Shown piece after piece: positions 8,450 to 16,534 of a stretch of 64,000 bases of DNA (position 1 is its first letter; each line of letters begins with the position of its first letter). The stretch is taken from assembly GCA_934140155.1 (NCBI GenBank), contig CAKPBC010000009.1, positions 5,348 through 69,347 of the forward strand, read 5' to 3'. Under the pieces are notes generated by a model. It was not told the DNA's origin, made no database searches, and was given only the letters and a program-made list of their open reading frames with translations. The stretch is from an uncultured Bacilli bacterium (GTDB lineage: Bacteria > Bacillota_I > Bacilli_A > RFN20 > CAG-826). A program made the translations under genes and the position numbers.

Positions 8450-9496
8450 ATGGAAAAGAAAAAAACTAGAGTATCAAAGATTATTAGTTATGTGTTAGGA
8501 GCATTAATTTTAACATCATTTATTGTTACGATGATTTTAGAATTAGCGTTACCAGATACAAGTAAATTTGTAATATGGGCAAAGGAAAATGTATGGGACA
8601 TTACTGCTTTACCAAATATATTAAATTCCCATTATAAGGTGTTTATTCACTGTGCCATTTTGATAGTAGTGGTGGTAATAGTTTCAAAAATAATTCGCAA
8701 AGTATTTAGAAATGTTATGCATAGATCAAATCGTGCGAAAACCGTAATTACTTTATTAGATGGTTTAATCAAATATGGTAGCGCAATAGCATTATTTTTC
8801 TTAATTTTAAACGCATTTGGTGTGAATACCAAAGCTATATGGGAATCAGTTGGTGTAATAACTCTTATTATTGGACTTGGTGCTCAATCTTTAATTGCGG
8901 ATATTATTGCTGGTGTGTTTATTATTTTTGAAAATGAATATGAAGTAGGAGAAATAGTATCTATTGATGATTTTAGAGGAACAGTAAGCGAGATTGGAAT
9001 ACGCGCTACAAAAATAGTTGATGCAGCGGGCAATATCAAGATTATTAACAATTCGGATATTAAAAATGTTGTTAATTTATCACGCGAATTATCTCTTGCG
9101 GTTGTGGATTGTGAATTTAGTTATGATATTCCGATTGAGGTTGTAGAAAAAGTATTTAAAGATAATATGCATAAATTTAAAGAAAAAATCCCAGAAATTG
9201 TGGAAGGTCCATTTTATAAAGGTATATCATCTTATGAATCTAGTAATATTGCTGTTAAATTAGTGGCAAAATGTAAAGAAGAAGATCGTTATCAAGTACA
9301 AAGGGATTTATTAAGAGAATATCGACAATTATTCTTAAGTAATGGTATTGACTTTAGCTATGAACAAATTGTTATAAGTAATGAAACTCCTAAGGAAGAA
9401 ATTAAAGCCACAAAAACTATAAAAAAACAAGCTGAACAATTTGTAGAAAATCAAAAATCGCTCTCTAGTGGTTTAGAAGAACAACAAAAAGAATAA
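8450..9496 (+). CDS. mscS: Small-conductance mechanosensitive channel, MscS family
   Basis: 348 residues. Three hydrophobic segments (near 8-35, 65-88 and 105-150) are followed by the MscS beta domain. The pore-lining helix plus beta-domain signature is visible: VGVITLIIGLGAQSLIADII, then GVFIIFENEYEVGEIVSI, FRGTVSEIGIRATKI and KIINNSDIKNVVNLSR. Family members open under membrane tension and release osmolytes. The C-terminal ~30 residues are charged and probably cytoplasmic. I prefer the ATG at 8450, eight bases after GGAGG (8437-8441), over the in-frame ATG at 8435, whose ribosome site would lie inside the gene. It is the second gene of an operon with the 728-residue membrane protein. Confidence 0.9.
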   Translation: MEKKKTRVSKIISYVLGALILTSFIVTMILELALPDTSKFVIWAKENVWDITALPNILNSHYKVFIHCAILIVVVVIVSKIIRKVFRNVMHRSNRAKTVITLLDGLIKYGSAIALFFLILNAFGVNTKAIWESVGVITLIIGLGAQSLIADIIAGVFIIFENEYEVGEIVSIDDFRGTVSEIGIRATKIVDAAGNIKIINNSDIKNVVNLSRELSLAVVDCEFSYDIPIEVVEKVFKDNMHKFKEKIPEIVEGPFYKGISSYESSNIAVKLVAKCKEEDRYQVQRDLLREYRQLFLSNGIDFSYEQIVISNETPKEEIKATKTIKKQAEQFVENQKSLSSGLEEQQKE

Positions 9497-9500
9497 ATTT

Positions 9501-9526
9501 AAAAACGATGGTCAACCCATCGTTTT
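9501..9526. terminator. Bidirectional terminator between mscS and the GH5 gene
   Basis: AAAAACGATGG and CCCATCGTTTT form a stem over a short loop, with A and T runs on the two sides. It sits in the 37-base gap between convergent genes. Confidence 0.85.
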
Positions 9527-9533
9527 CGTTTGC

Positions 9534-10922
9534 TTAATTGCTTTTATTTTTATATTCAACAAGAACTTCTTTTAATGTTCCAGTTTGGCAATTACTTGTC
9601 TTAGCTTTATCACAAGCCGCTTTAAATTCATCGACGGTACAAGTCAAGACATTTGTTTTTGTTTCTTCTTTTGATGTATCAAGATTTAAGTTAACAGTAT
9701 ATACACCCCAAGAAGAAGTCCACCAACCAGTAACAGTGGTTTTATAATTCCATACTGTCCAGTTGTAGTTATATTTATCGTACCATTCGTTTAAAGCAAA
9801 ATTCCAAGCATTACGATCTTCAAAATATGTAAATTCACCAATTAATACGGGAACATTATAATCTTTACCAATGTTACGCATCATATGATACATTTTAAAC
9901 ATATCCATCGTAACAATATTATTTTGCCAGTTGTAATGATGATATTCATACATTACATTGTCCCAGCCATATTTTTTAGGATTTGGTAAAGTAGAAAAAT
10001 CCCAACATCCTTCCATAGTTATAACGTGGTTATCATTATTTTTACGAATTACTTGATAAACTTTATCAAAATAATCCCAACATACTTTAGTAGTAGAGCC
10101 TAGTTTTTTGCTTGTTTGTGGCTCATTTAATATGTCATAACTTGCAATAGTAGGCGCTAGATCACTTCTAGTATTAGAATAATAGCTAGATACATAATCC
10201 CATAAATCTAAAACTGCATTTTCATAAGCTTCATTACCCCAAAATCCTGGTTTATCAGCGATAAGTCCACTATGCTCATAGCCATTTTGTGACCCAGGAG
10301 CGCCGTGCAAATCTAAAATACAATATAAGTCATTTTCTTTACAGTTTTCTAAAAACCAGTTTAAATAATTAAATGCAACACTTTCTTCTTTTCTAGTAAA
10401 ATCATCATTTAAGATGTTGCGCCAATAAAATGGTAAGCGAATAGTATTAAGACCTAAGTCATTTCTAATGATTTTAAAATCTTCTTCATCAAAGAAAGAT
10501 TTATAATAATATTCTTTTAATTCTTCTTGATGATCTTTGAGATTTTCATTTTTATTTAAAGCATCTAAAAACATTTCTTCGGAAAATTCATTATAAGATA
10601 AATTTCCATCTTTATCTTTAATAAGGTTTCCATTTTTATCTTTTTTTGGCTCTAAATCAAATGGCGACATCCAACCTTCTTGAAGTAAAATATTTCCCGC
10701 GTTGATACCATTTAATTTAATAATATTACCATCTTTATCATATAAAGAACGATTTTGTGTAGAAATTAAATTAGTGCCAGTTGGTTCAATCTTTTCTGCT
10801 TGAACAGGAATTTTATAATTCCAAGAGTAAGCAAATAACCCTAAGACCGTTGCACTTGTTGCAATAATTAAAGACCCTAAAGTAATAAAAACAATCCTTG
10901 CAATTTTATGTTTCTTTTTCAT
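9534..10922 (-). CDS. Membrane-anchored glycoside hydrolase family 5 (cellulase-like)
   Basis: 462 residues. An N-terminal signal anchor (about 10-32, IVFITLGSLIIATSATVLGL) places the catalytic domain outside. GH5 hallmarks: substrate-site IKLNGINAGN, NTIRLPFYWRN, CILDLHGAPGSQNG, the acid/base glutamate in YDILNEPQ, EYHHYNW, and the nucleophile glutamate in VLIGEFTYF. GH5 enzymes cleave beta-linked glucans, mannans and related glycans; the substrate here is not determinable by eye. An insertion between the first motif and the barrel (about 80-145, Lys/Asp/Glu-rich) is lineage-like. GAGGAAAAAAC precedes the ATG at 10922. It is transcribed alone, next to a LysR gene on the same strand. Confidence 0.9.
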   Translation of the reverse strand: MKKKHKIARIVFITLGSLIIATSATVLGLFAYSWNYKIPVQAEKIEPTGTNLISTQNRSLYDKDGNIIKLNGINAGNILLQEGWMSPFDLEPKKDKNGNLIKDKDGNLSYNEFSEEMFLDALNKNENLKDHQEELKEYYYKSFFDEEDFKIIRNDLGLNTIRLPFYWRNILNDDFTRKEESVAFNYLNWFLENCKENDLYCILDLHGAPGSQNGYEHSGLIADKPGFWGNEAYENAVLDLWDYVSSYYSNTRSDLAPTIASYDILNEPQTSKKLGSTTKVCWDYFDKVYQVIRKNNDNHVITMEGCWDFSTLPNPKKYGWDNVMYEYHHYNWQNNIVTMDMFKMYHMMRNIGKDYNVPVLIGEFTYFEDRNAWNFALNEWYDKYNYNWTVWNYKTTVTGWWTSSWGVYTVNLNLDTSKEETKTNVLTCTVDEFKAACDKAKTSNCQTGTLKEVLVEYKNKSN

Positions 10923-10994
10923 GTTTTTTCCTCTTCCTCTTAATGATACTATTTTTTTAAAATATAAGCAAATTTACATAATTTGTATAAATTT

Positions 10995-11858
10995 TTAGCT
11001 TAAGAATTCTAAAAAGTCATTGATAATTTTAGAATTATCTTTTTCTTTAAGCCAGATAACTTTACGCGAATATGGATTCATATTTTTAAGTTCAAGATTT
11101 TTGATGTTTTGGCTATAATTAATAGCTTCTGTTTTTGGAAGCGGAACAATAGCAATAAGACTTTTGGCTTTAGCAATTTCGATAGAGGCTAAAGAAGTTG
11201 TGGTTGTTACAACAATATTTGGTGATAAATTTAATTGATGGAAATGCGCAATGATATTATCTTCATAAGCACGAGGAACAACCAATTTGTAATTTGCTAA
11301 ATCATTAATAGTAATAACTTGTTTTGTTAATAATAATGATTGAGGTGGTAATACAACTTTGAATACTTCTGGCTCTAAAATACGATAATTATATTTATCA
11401 AGATTGCTAATATTAGCGTTAATGATGGCCACATCAACTTTGCCTTCATTTAAATATTGTTCTGCAAGAATAGTATTACATTCATAGACATTTAATTTAA
11501 TATTAGGATAAAGATTGAAAAATGTATGAAAGATTTTATTTATTAATTCCTTATATATAGAAGGTGGTAAAGCAATATTTAAAGTATCATGCATGCCATT
11601 TACAATGTTATTAATATTAACAAATGATTGATTATATAATTTAATTATTTCTTTACTTTTAAGATAAAGTTCTTTTCCTGCTGGAGTTAATTTAATATTC
11701 TTTCCGCCACGATACATAAGCTTAGTTTGATATAAATCTTCTAAGTACTTGATTTGGTTAGAAAGAGAAGGTTGAGCAATAAATAATTTTTTACTTGCTA
11801 GAGAAATATTCTTTTCATCAACGATAGTAACGAAGTTTTTTAAGTATTCAATATTCAT
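10995..11858 (-). CDS. LysR-type transcriptional regulator
   Basis: 287 residues. The N-terminal winged helix-turn-helix is canonical: MNIEYLKNFVTIVDEKNISL, ASKKLFIAQPSLSNQI, KYLEDLYQTKLMYRGGKNIK. The periplasmic-binding-like effector domain follows (about 90-287). Family members bind near divergent target promoters and are activated by a small ligand. Here the divergent neighbours are an AEC permease and a D-2-hydroxyacid dehydrogenase, so an organic acid such as D-lactate, malate or a 2-keto acid is a reasonable guess for the inducer (inference). The 130-bp divergent region is the expected operator. Confidence 0.9.
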   Translation of the reverse strand: MNIEYLKNFVTIVDEKNISLASKKLFIAQPSLSNQIKYLEDLYQTKLMYRGGKNIKLTPAGKELYLKSKEIIKLYNQSFVNINNIVNGMHDTLNIALPPSIYKELINKIFHTFFNLYPNIKLNVYECNTILAEQYLNEGKVDVAIINANISNLDKYNYRILEPEVFKVVLPPQSLLLTKQVITINDLANYKLVVPRAYEDNIIAHFHQLNLSPNIVVTTTTSLASIEIAKAKSLIAIVPLPKTEAINYSQNIKNLELKNMNPYSRKVIWLKEKDNSKIINDFLEFLS

Positions 11859-11988
11859 GTTTACCTCACTTATAATAAAAATAAATAGTTTTAATTTAAA
11901 ATATATATAAACATTATAACTTATTTTATTACATTGTCATCTATTTATTTTATAATAACCGCGGATGGATAAGAAGGAGAATGATATT

Positions 11989-13125
11989 ATGTTTAATTTG
12001 ACTGATATTGGTAGTAATGTTATAGAAGCACTAAGTTCTATGAATCTATGGATTGCTATCGCTAAAAGCGTATTTATTATTTTAATTGGTTTCATCTTTA
12101 CTAAAACTAAAACGCTTCCTGAGACAACAGGTAAAACACTAACGAAGATAGTCATGAATATTTGCTTACCATGTTTAGCATTTGGATCATTTATGACTAG
12201 CGTGACAAGAGAAAACTTCATGAGTTGTATTTTCTCATTTGTTTATGGCTTTATTATTTATATTGCCTTTATTTTCTTAGCCAAAGCTATATTTATTTGG
12301 GTTAAAGATCCAACTAAAAAGAAAGTAATGGAAATTTTGTTTGTATTTGGTTCAACAACTTTCTTTGGTCAACCACTTATTCAAGCTGTATTCCCACTAG
12401 CATTTAATGATTCAAGTATGTTTAATATTGCATATCGTGTATTTTTATATTCCTATGCCTATTATGCAATTTGTCAATCTAATGACGCTAGTAAAGATAG
12501 CGAGCAAAAAGAAACTTCTAAACCTAGCGTTAAATCAATTTTAAAGAAAATATTTGTAAACCCTATTATTATTGCGACATTTGTTGGATTCGTTTTATGG
12601 AGCCTTCAATTAGTAGGAGATGCAAGTGACGCTAGTAACTGGTGGGTTATAACTGTTAATGGCGCTAATAATGTTCCTGCAACTGGAGCATTCTGGAATA
12701 TTAAAGTTTCCCTTCCTTGGCTATATCAAACTATTAATACATTAGGAAATTTATCATCACCATTAGTGTGGATTGCTATTGGTTGTACATTAGGAAAAGT
12801 TTCATTTAAAGAAGCTGCAAAAGATAGAAATGTTTGGATTTTTACATTTATTAAGATTATTGCCGCACCAGTAATTAACTTTGCTTTATTATTCTTAATT
12901 AATTTAATTCCAGGTATTAACGTTACATTCAATACTTTAGCAGCAACAACTCTTATGTGGGCTGTTCCACCCGCTACTGTAGCAATTACTTATTGTATTG
13001 ACTCAAATAAAGAAGCAGTATTTGCTTCAAGTTGTTCATTAATTGGTACTTTGGTTTCCGTTGCATTTATTCCTGTATATATTATATTATTAACTATAAT
13101 TCAAAGTGCCGCAATATTTGCATAA
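11989..13125 (+). CDS. AEC-family permease (auxin efflux carrier/malate permease-like)
   Basis: 378 residues and about ten transmembrane helices. The N-terminal segment IILIGFIFTKTKTLPETTGK and KIVMNICLPCLAFGSFM is the AEC/Mem_trans signature (first helices with the conserved Asn-Pro/Cys-Leu-Pro break); the second half (GLVSVAFIPVY-like end, ATTLMWAVPPATVAITY) matches the pseudo-repeat. Characterised bacterial relatives move malate, malonate or lactate. I choose the ATG at 11989, nine bases after AAGGAG (11974-11979); an ATG at 11965 is upstream of that site. The dehydrogenase gene begins 14 bases after the stop, so they form an operon, presumably importing or exporting its acid. Confidence 0.9.
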   Translation: MFNLTDIGSNVIEALSSMNLWIAIAKSVFIILIGFIFTKTKTLPETTGKTLTKIVMNICLPCLAFGSFMTSVTRENFMSCIFSFVYGFIIYIAFIFLAKAIFIWVKDPTKKKVMEILFVFGSTTFFGQPLIQAVFPLAFNDSSMFNIAYRVFLYSYAYYAICQSNDASKDSEQKETSKPSVKSILKKIFVNPIIIATFVGFVLWSLQLVGDASDASNWWVITVNGANNVPATGAFWNIKVSLPWLYQTINTLGNLSSPLVWIAIGCTLGKVSFKEAAKDRNVWIFTFIKIIAAPVINFALLFLINLIPGINVTFNTLAATTLMWAVPPATVAITYCIDSNKEAVFASSCSLIGTLVSVAFIPVYIILLTIIQSAAIFA

Positions 13126-13139
13126 GGAGTACATTTATT

Positions 13140-14147
13140 ATGAAAATGAAAATTGCTTGTTTTGGCGTTAGAGATTATGAAATTTCTTATTTTAATGATT
13201 TAGCCAAAAAATATGATTATGAAGTTGATTTATTTCCGCAATTTTTAAATACCGAAAATTATAAAGATGCCTTAGGATATGAAGCTGTTATGGTTCGTGG
13301 TAATTGTGTAGTAAATTATGAAGCAATGAAAGATTTAGCAAGTCATGGCTTAAAATATTATTTAACTAGAACAGCGGGTTATAATCACGTTGATTTAAAC
13401 GCTTGTAAAGATTTTAATATTAAAACTGCTTTCGTTCCGGGCTATTCCCCTAATGCAATTAGTGAATTAGCTTTAACTCTTGCAATGAGTTTATTAAGAA
13501 ATGTGGTTTACACTACTGATTATACACATAAAGGTAATTTTAAAGTTACTAATCAAATGTTCTCACGCGAAGTTCGTGGATGCACAGTTGGTATCTTAGG
13601 ATGTGGAAGAATTGGATGTACAACCGCAAAATTATTTAAAGGCTTAGGAGCAAGAGTTATTGGATATGATATATATCAATCAGACTATGCAAAGGAACTA
13701 GTGGAATTCCTACCTTTAGATGAATTTATTAAACAAAGTGATATTATTTGTGTACATTTAGCTTATATTAAAGGTAAAAATGATAACTTTATTAATGAAG
13801 AATTTATTAAGAATATGAAACCTCATTCTATATTAATTAATGTTGCAAGAGGTGAAGTGTTAGACTTAAATGCCGCATTAAAAGCAGTAGAAGAAGGTCA
13901 CTTAGATGGACTTGCTATTGATGTTATTGAAAATGAAAAAACTTTATTCTTTAAAAACTTTGATGATCCAAAACATATGGACAGCGAAGAACATCAAAAA
14001 CTCATTGACTTATATCCAAAAGTTTTGGTAACTCCACATGTTGGTTCATCCACTGATAAAGCTCTTATTGATATGATTGAAGTATCTTTAAAGAACTTAG
14101 ATGAATTCTTAAGCACAGGGACATGCAAAAACTCTTTAATTAAATAG
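13140..14147 (+). CDS. D-2-hydroxyacid dehydrogenase (D-lactate dehydrogenase-like)
   Basis: 335 residues, the usual length for D-LDH. The NAD-binding domain carries TVGILGCGRIGCTTAKLF and then an acidic residue in RVIGYD, typical of NAD preference. Catalytic residues are visible: Arg in LINVARGEVLD (about 236), Glu in AIDVIENEK (about 265), His in VTPHVGSSTDKA (about 299). TRTAGYNHVDL in the substrate domain is typical of D-lactate dehydrogenases. It would interconvert pyruvate and D-lactate, or a related 2-keto acid. The start at 13140 follows AAGGAG; the frame extends 36 codons further into the permease gene but without a ribosome site. It is in an operon with the AEC permease. Confidence 0.88.
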   Translation: MKMKIACFGVRDYEISYFNDLAKKYDYEVDLFPQFLNTENYKDALGYEAVMVRGNCVVNYEAMKDLASHGLKYYLTRTAGYNHVDLNACKDFNIKTAFVPGYSPNAISELALTLAMSLLRNVVYTTDYTHKGNFKVTNQMFSREVRGCTVGILGCGRIGCTTAKLFKGLGARVIGYDIYQSDYAKELVEFLPLDEFIKQSDIICVHLAYIKGKNDNFINEEFIKNMKPHSILINVARGEVLDLNAALKAVEEGHLDGLAIDVIENEKTLFFKNFDDPKHMDSEEHQKLIDLYPKVLVTPHVGSSTDKALIDMIEVSLKNLDEFLSTGTCKNSLIK

Positions 14148-14148
14148 T

Positions 14149-14190
14149 AAAAAACACTAACTATCAAATTACGATGGTTAGTGTTTTTAT
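14149..14190 (+). terminator. Intrinsic terminator after the dehydrogenase
   Basis: AAAAACACTAACTATC pairs with GATGGTTAGTGTTTTT over a 6-base loop. It ends the permease-dehydrogenase operon and, being A/T-flanked, may also serve the convergent MarR gene. Confidence 0.85.
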
Positions 14191-14195
14191 TAGCC

Positions 14196-14654
14196 TTATT
14201 TATTAACAATAGATGAAATTTCATGTAAGTGATGATAGATTGTTTCTAATTCTTGATCAGATAAATGAGCGTATTTTTCAGTTAAGTTTTTAACACGTAT
14301 TTTTTCTGCTGATTTAAGTTCAATAATTCCTTGATTAGTTAATTTAACTAATATTTCCCGGCGATTATTTACATTTAGTTCACGAGTTACGCATTTAGCT
14401 TTATCAAGTTCATCAACTATTTTAGTACATTGTTGTTTAGATACTCCAATAAAAGTAGCAATATCTTTCATGGTTATGCCATTATTATTGTTTTTTTTAT
14501 TAGAAATACCAATATAAGATAATGTTAACATTTGTAGTGGAGAAAATTTTGGCTTTTCCACTACTTCATTACATCTTGTAATAGCGTCTTTAATAGCAGG
14601 AAAAAATAATAATGATTCATTACTAATTAATTTGATAAGTTCGTTTCTTGTCAT
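14196..14654 (-). CDS. MarR-family transcriptional regulator
   Basis: 152 residues. Winged-helix core: LTLSYIGISNKKNNNNGITM, KDIATFIGVSKQQCTKIVDE (recognition helix), LDKAKCVTRELNVNNRREIL and KLTNQGIIEL (wing). Flanking helices would form the dimer. It is divergent from a two-gene ABC exporter, the standard arrangement for a drug- or metabolite-responsive repressor of its neighbour. The 130-bp gap contains a -35-like TTGACA inside a near-palindrome. Confidence 0.9.
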   Translation of the reverse strand: MTRNELIKLISNESLLFFPAIKDAITRCNEVVEKPKFSPLQMLTLSYIGISNKKNNNNGITMKDIATFIGVSKQQCTKIVDELDKAKCVTRELNVNNRREILVKLTNQGIIELKSAEKIRVKNLTEKYAHLSDQELETIYHHLHEISSIVNK

Positions 14655-14720
14655 ATTAACACCTCAATAATAGTATGAATGAAGTAAAGTTAAATGTCAA
14701 TAAAAAACAAAAGTAAATAA

Positions 14721-14737
14721 ATGTTGACAATTAACAT
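14721..14737 (+). promoter_or_regulatory. Candidate MarR operator over a TTGACA -35 element
   Basis: ATGTTGACAATTAACAT has matching ATGTT/AACAT arms and contains TTGACA (14724-14729). A -10-like TTAAAC lies 16 bp downstream. Repressor binding here would block the exporter promoter. The arms are short, so confidence is modest. Confidence 0.45.
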
Positions 14738-14783
14738 CAATGCTATTAAACTTATGATATCAAAAAAAGGAGGAATTTAAATT

Positions 14784-16532
14784 ATGATAAAAATATTAAA
14801 GAATTTAAAAACTAAAGACTGGCTATTAATATTATTAGAAGTAGTGATTCTATGTAGTTGTGTGTATTTAGAATTATTACTTCCTGATTATATGAAAGAT
14901 ATTACAGTCATTATTCAAAGCGGCACTAATAGTGTTAGTGATGTTTGGGTAGCGGGTGGAAAAATGATCGCCTGTGCTTTAGGAAGTACAGTAGGTTCAA
15001 TTATTTCCACATTTATTTCATCATATGTTAGTGCGGATTTAAGTTATGAAACTCGTGAAAAATTATTCAATCACATCATGGATTTAGACACAACAAGAAT
15101 GAAAAACTTTTCAACAGCTTCTTTAATTACAAGAACCACAAACGATATAACCCAAATCCAAATGATTATATCAATGGGATTAATGATGTTAATTAAAGCA
15201 CCTATTCTTGCAATTACCGCAATTATTAAAATTGTTAATAAGAGTTTAGAATTATCTTTACTTACTGCCGCCGCGGTAGTGATTATTGTTGGTACTATTT
15301 TAATTATTATGTATTTAGTATTACCAAGATTTAAATTAGTGCAAAAATTGACTGATGATGTTAATAGAATTGCTCGAGAAACATTAACAGGTAATAAAGT
15401 TGTTCGTGCTTTTAATGCTGAAGATTATGAACAAGAAAAATTTGATGAAAAGAACACAGAATTAATTAATACCCAAATATTTAATAGAACGGCTTTCTCA
15501 TTTATGTCACCAGTGATGTCACTAGTTATGTCATCTTTAACCTTATTTATATATTGGATTGGTGCCTCATTAATTAATGGTGCGGAATTACCTAATAAAG
15601 TTGAAGTGTTTGGAAACATTATGGTATTTTCATCTTATGCGATGTATGTTATTCAAGCATTTATGTTCTTAGCAATGATATTTATGATGCTTCCAAGAGC
15701 ACAAGTATCCGCAAAAAGAATTAATGAAGTTATGGAGACTCCATTAGCAATTAATGAAGGAACACTTAGTGAAGTAAAAGAAGAAGGAACGTTAGAATTT
15801 AAGGATGTATCTTTTCATTATGGTGATGGAAAAGATGTTCTAGAAAATATCACTTTCAAAGTTAATAAAGGCGAAACTATTGCCTTTATTGGCGCAACAG
15901 GATGTGGCAAATCTACAATTGTTGGACTTGCTTCAAGATTATATGATGCTAGCAAGGGTGAAGTACTTGTTGATGGCGTTAACATTAAAGATTTAACATT
16001 TGACACTTTATATTCGAAAGTAGCGCTTGTCTCGCAAAAAGCCGAACTATTCTCTGATACTGTCAAAGATAATGTTACGTTTGGTAAAAATGATGCAACT
16101 GATGAAGATGTTAAAAATGCTATTTCCATTGCTCAAGCAGAAGAATTTGTTTCAAAATTAGAGGATAAAGAAAATCATATGATTGCTGAACGTGGTAATA
16201 ACTTATCAGGTGGACAAAAGCAAAGAATGTGTATTGCTCGTGCTTTAGTTAGAAATAGCGAAATTGTTATATTTGATGATTCATTCTCAGCCCTTGATTA
16301 TAAAACTGATAAAAACTTACGAAATGATTTGAAAACTAAATTAAAAGGTACCACAGTCGTAATAGTAGCTCAAAGAATTGGTACGATTAAAAACGCTGAT
16401 AAGATTGTAGTACTTGATCATGGAAAAATTGTAGGAATGGGAAAACATGAAGACTTGCTTAAAAATTGTAAAGTCTACTATGAAATTGCTACTTCCCAAT
16501 TAGATGAAAATGAATTGAAAGGGGGAAAATAA
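14784..16532 (+). CDS. ABC exporter subunit with non-canonical Walker B (first of heterodimer)
   Basis: 582 residues: six-helix exporter domain (about 1-310) then an ATPase domain. Walker A is GATGCGKST, the signature is LSGGQKQR, but Walker B reads IVIFDDSFSALD, with Asp replacing the catalytic Glu, and the switch His is Gln in VVIVAQRIGTI. These are the changes expected in the degenerate-site partner of heterodimeric exporters (BmrCD, LmrCD, TM287/288 type). AAGGAGG precedes the ATG. The second subunit starts 2 bases after this stop. Control by the divergent MarR protein is likely. The substrate (drug, lipid or peptide) is unknown. Confidence 0.92.
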   Translation: MIKILKNLKTKDWLLILLEVVILCSCVYLELLLPDYMKDITVIIQSGTNSVSDVWVAGGKMIACALGSTVGSIISTFISSYVSADLSYETREKLFNHIMDLDTTRMKNFSTASLITRTTNDITQIQMIISMGLMMLIKAPILAITAIIKIVNKSLELSLLTAAAVVIIVGTILIIMYLVLPRFKLVQKLTDDVNRIARETLTGNKVVRAFNAEDYEQEKFDEKNTELINTQIFNRTAFSFMSPVMSLVMSSLTLFIYWIGASLINGAELPNKVEVFGNIMVFSSYAMYVIQAFMFLAMIFMMLPRAQVSAKRINEVMETPLAINEGTLSEVKEEGTLEFKDVSFHYGDGKDVLENITFKVNKGETIAFIGATGCGKSTIVGLASRLYDASKGEVLVDGVNIKDLTFDTLYSKVALVSQKAELFSDTVKDNVTFGKNDATDEDVKNAISIAQAEEFVSKLEDKENHMIAERGNNLSGGQKQRMCIARALVRNSEIVIFDDSFSALDYKTDKNLRNDLKTKLKGTTVVIVAQRIGTIKNADKIVVLDHGKIVGMGKHEDLLKNCKVYYEIATSQLDENELKGGK

Positions 16533-16534
16533 TT

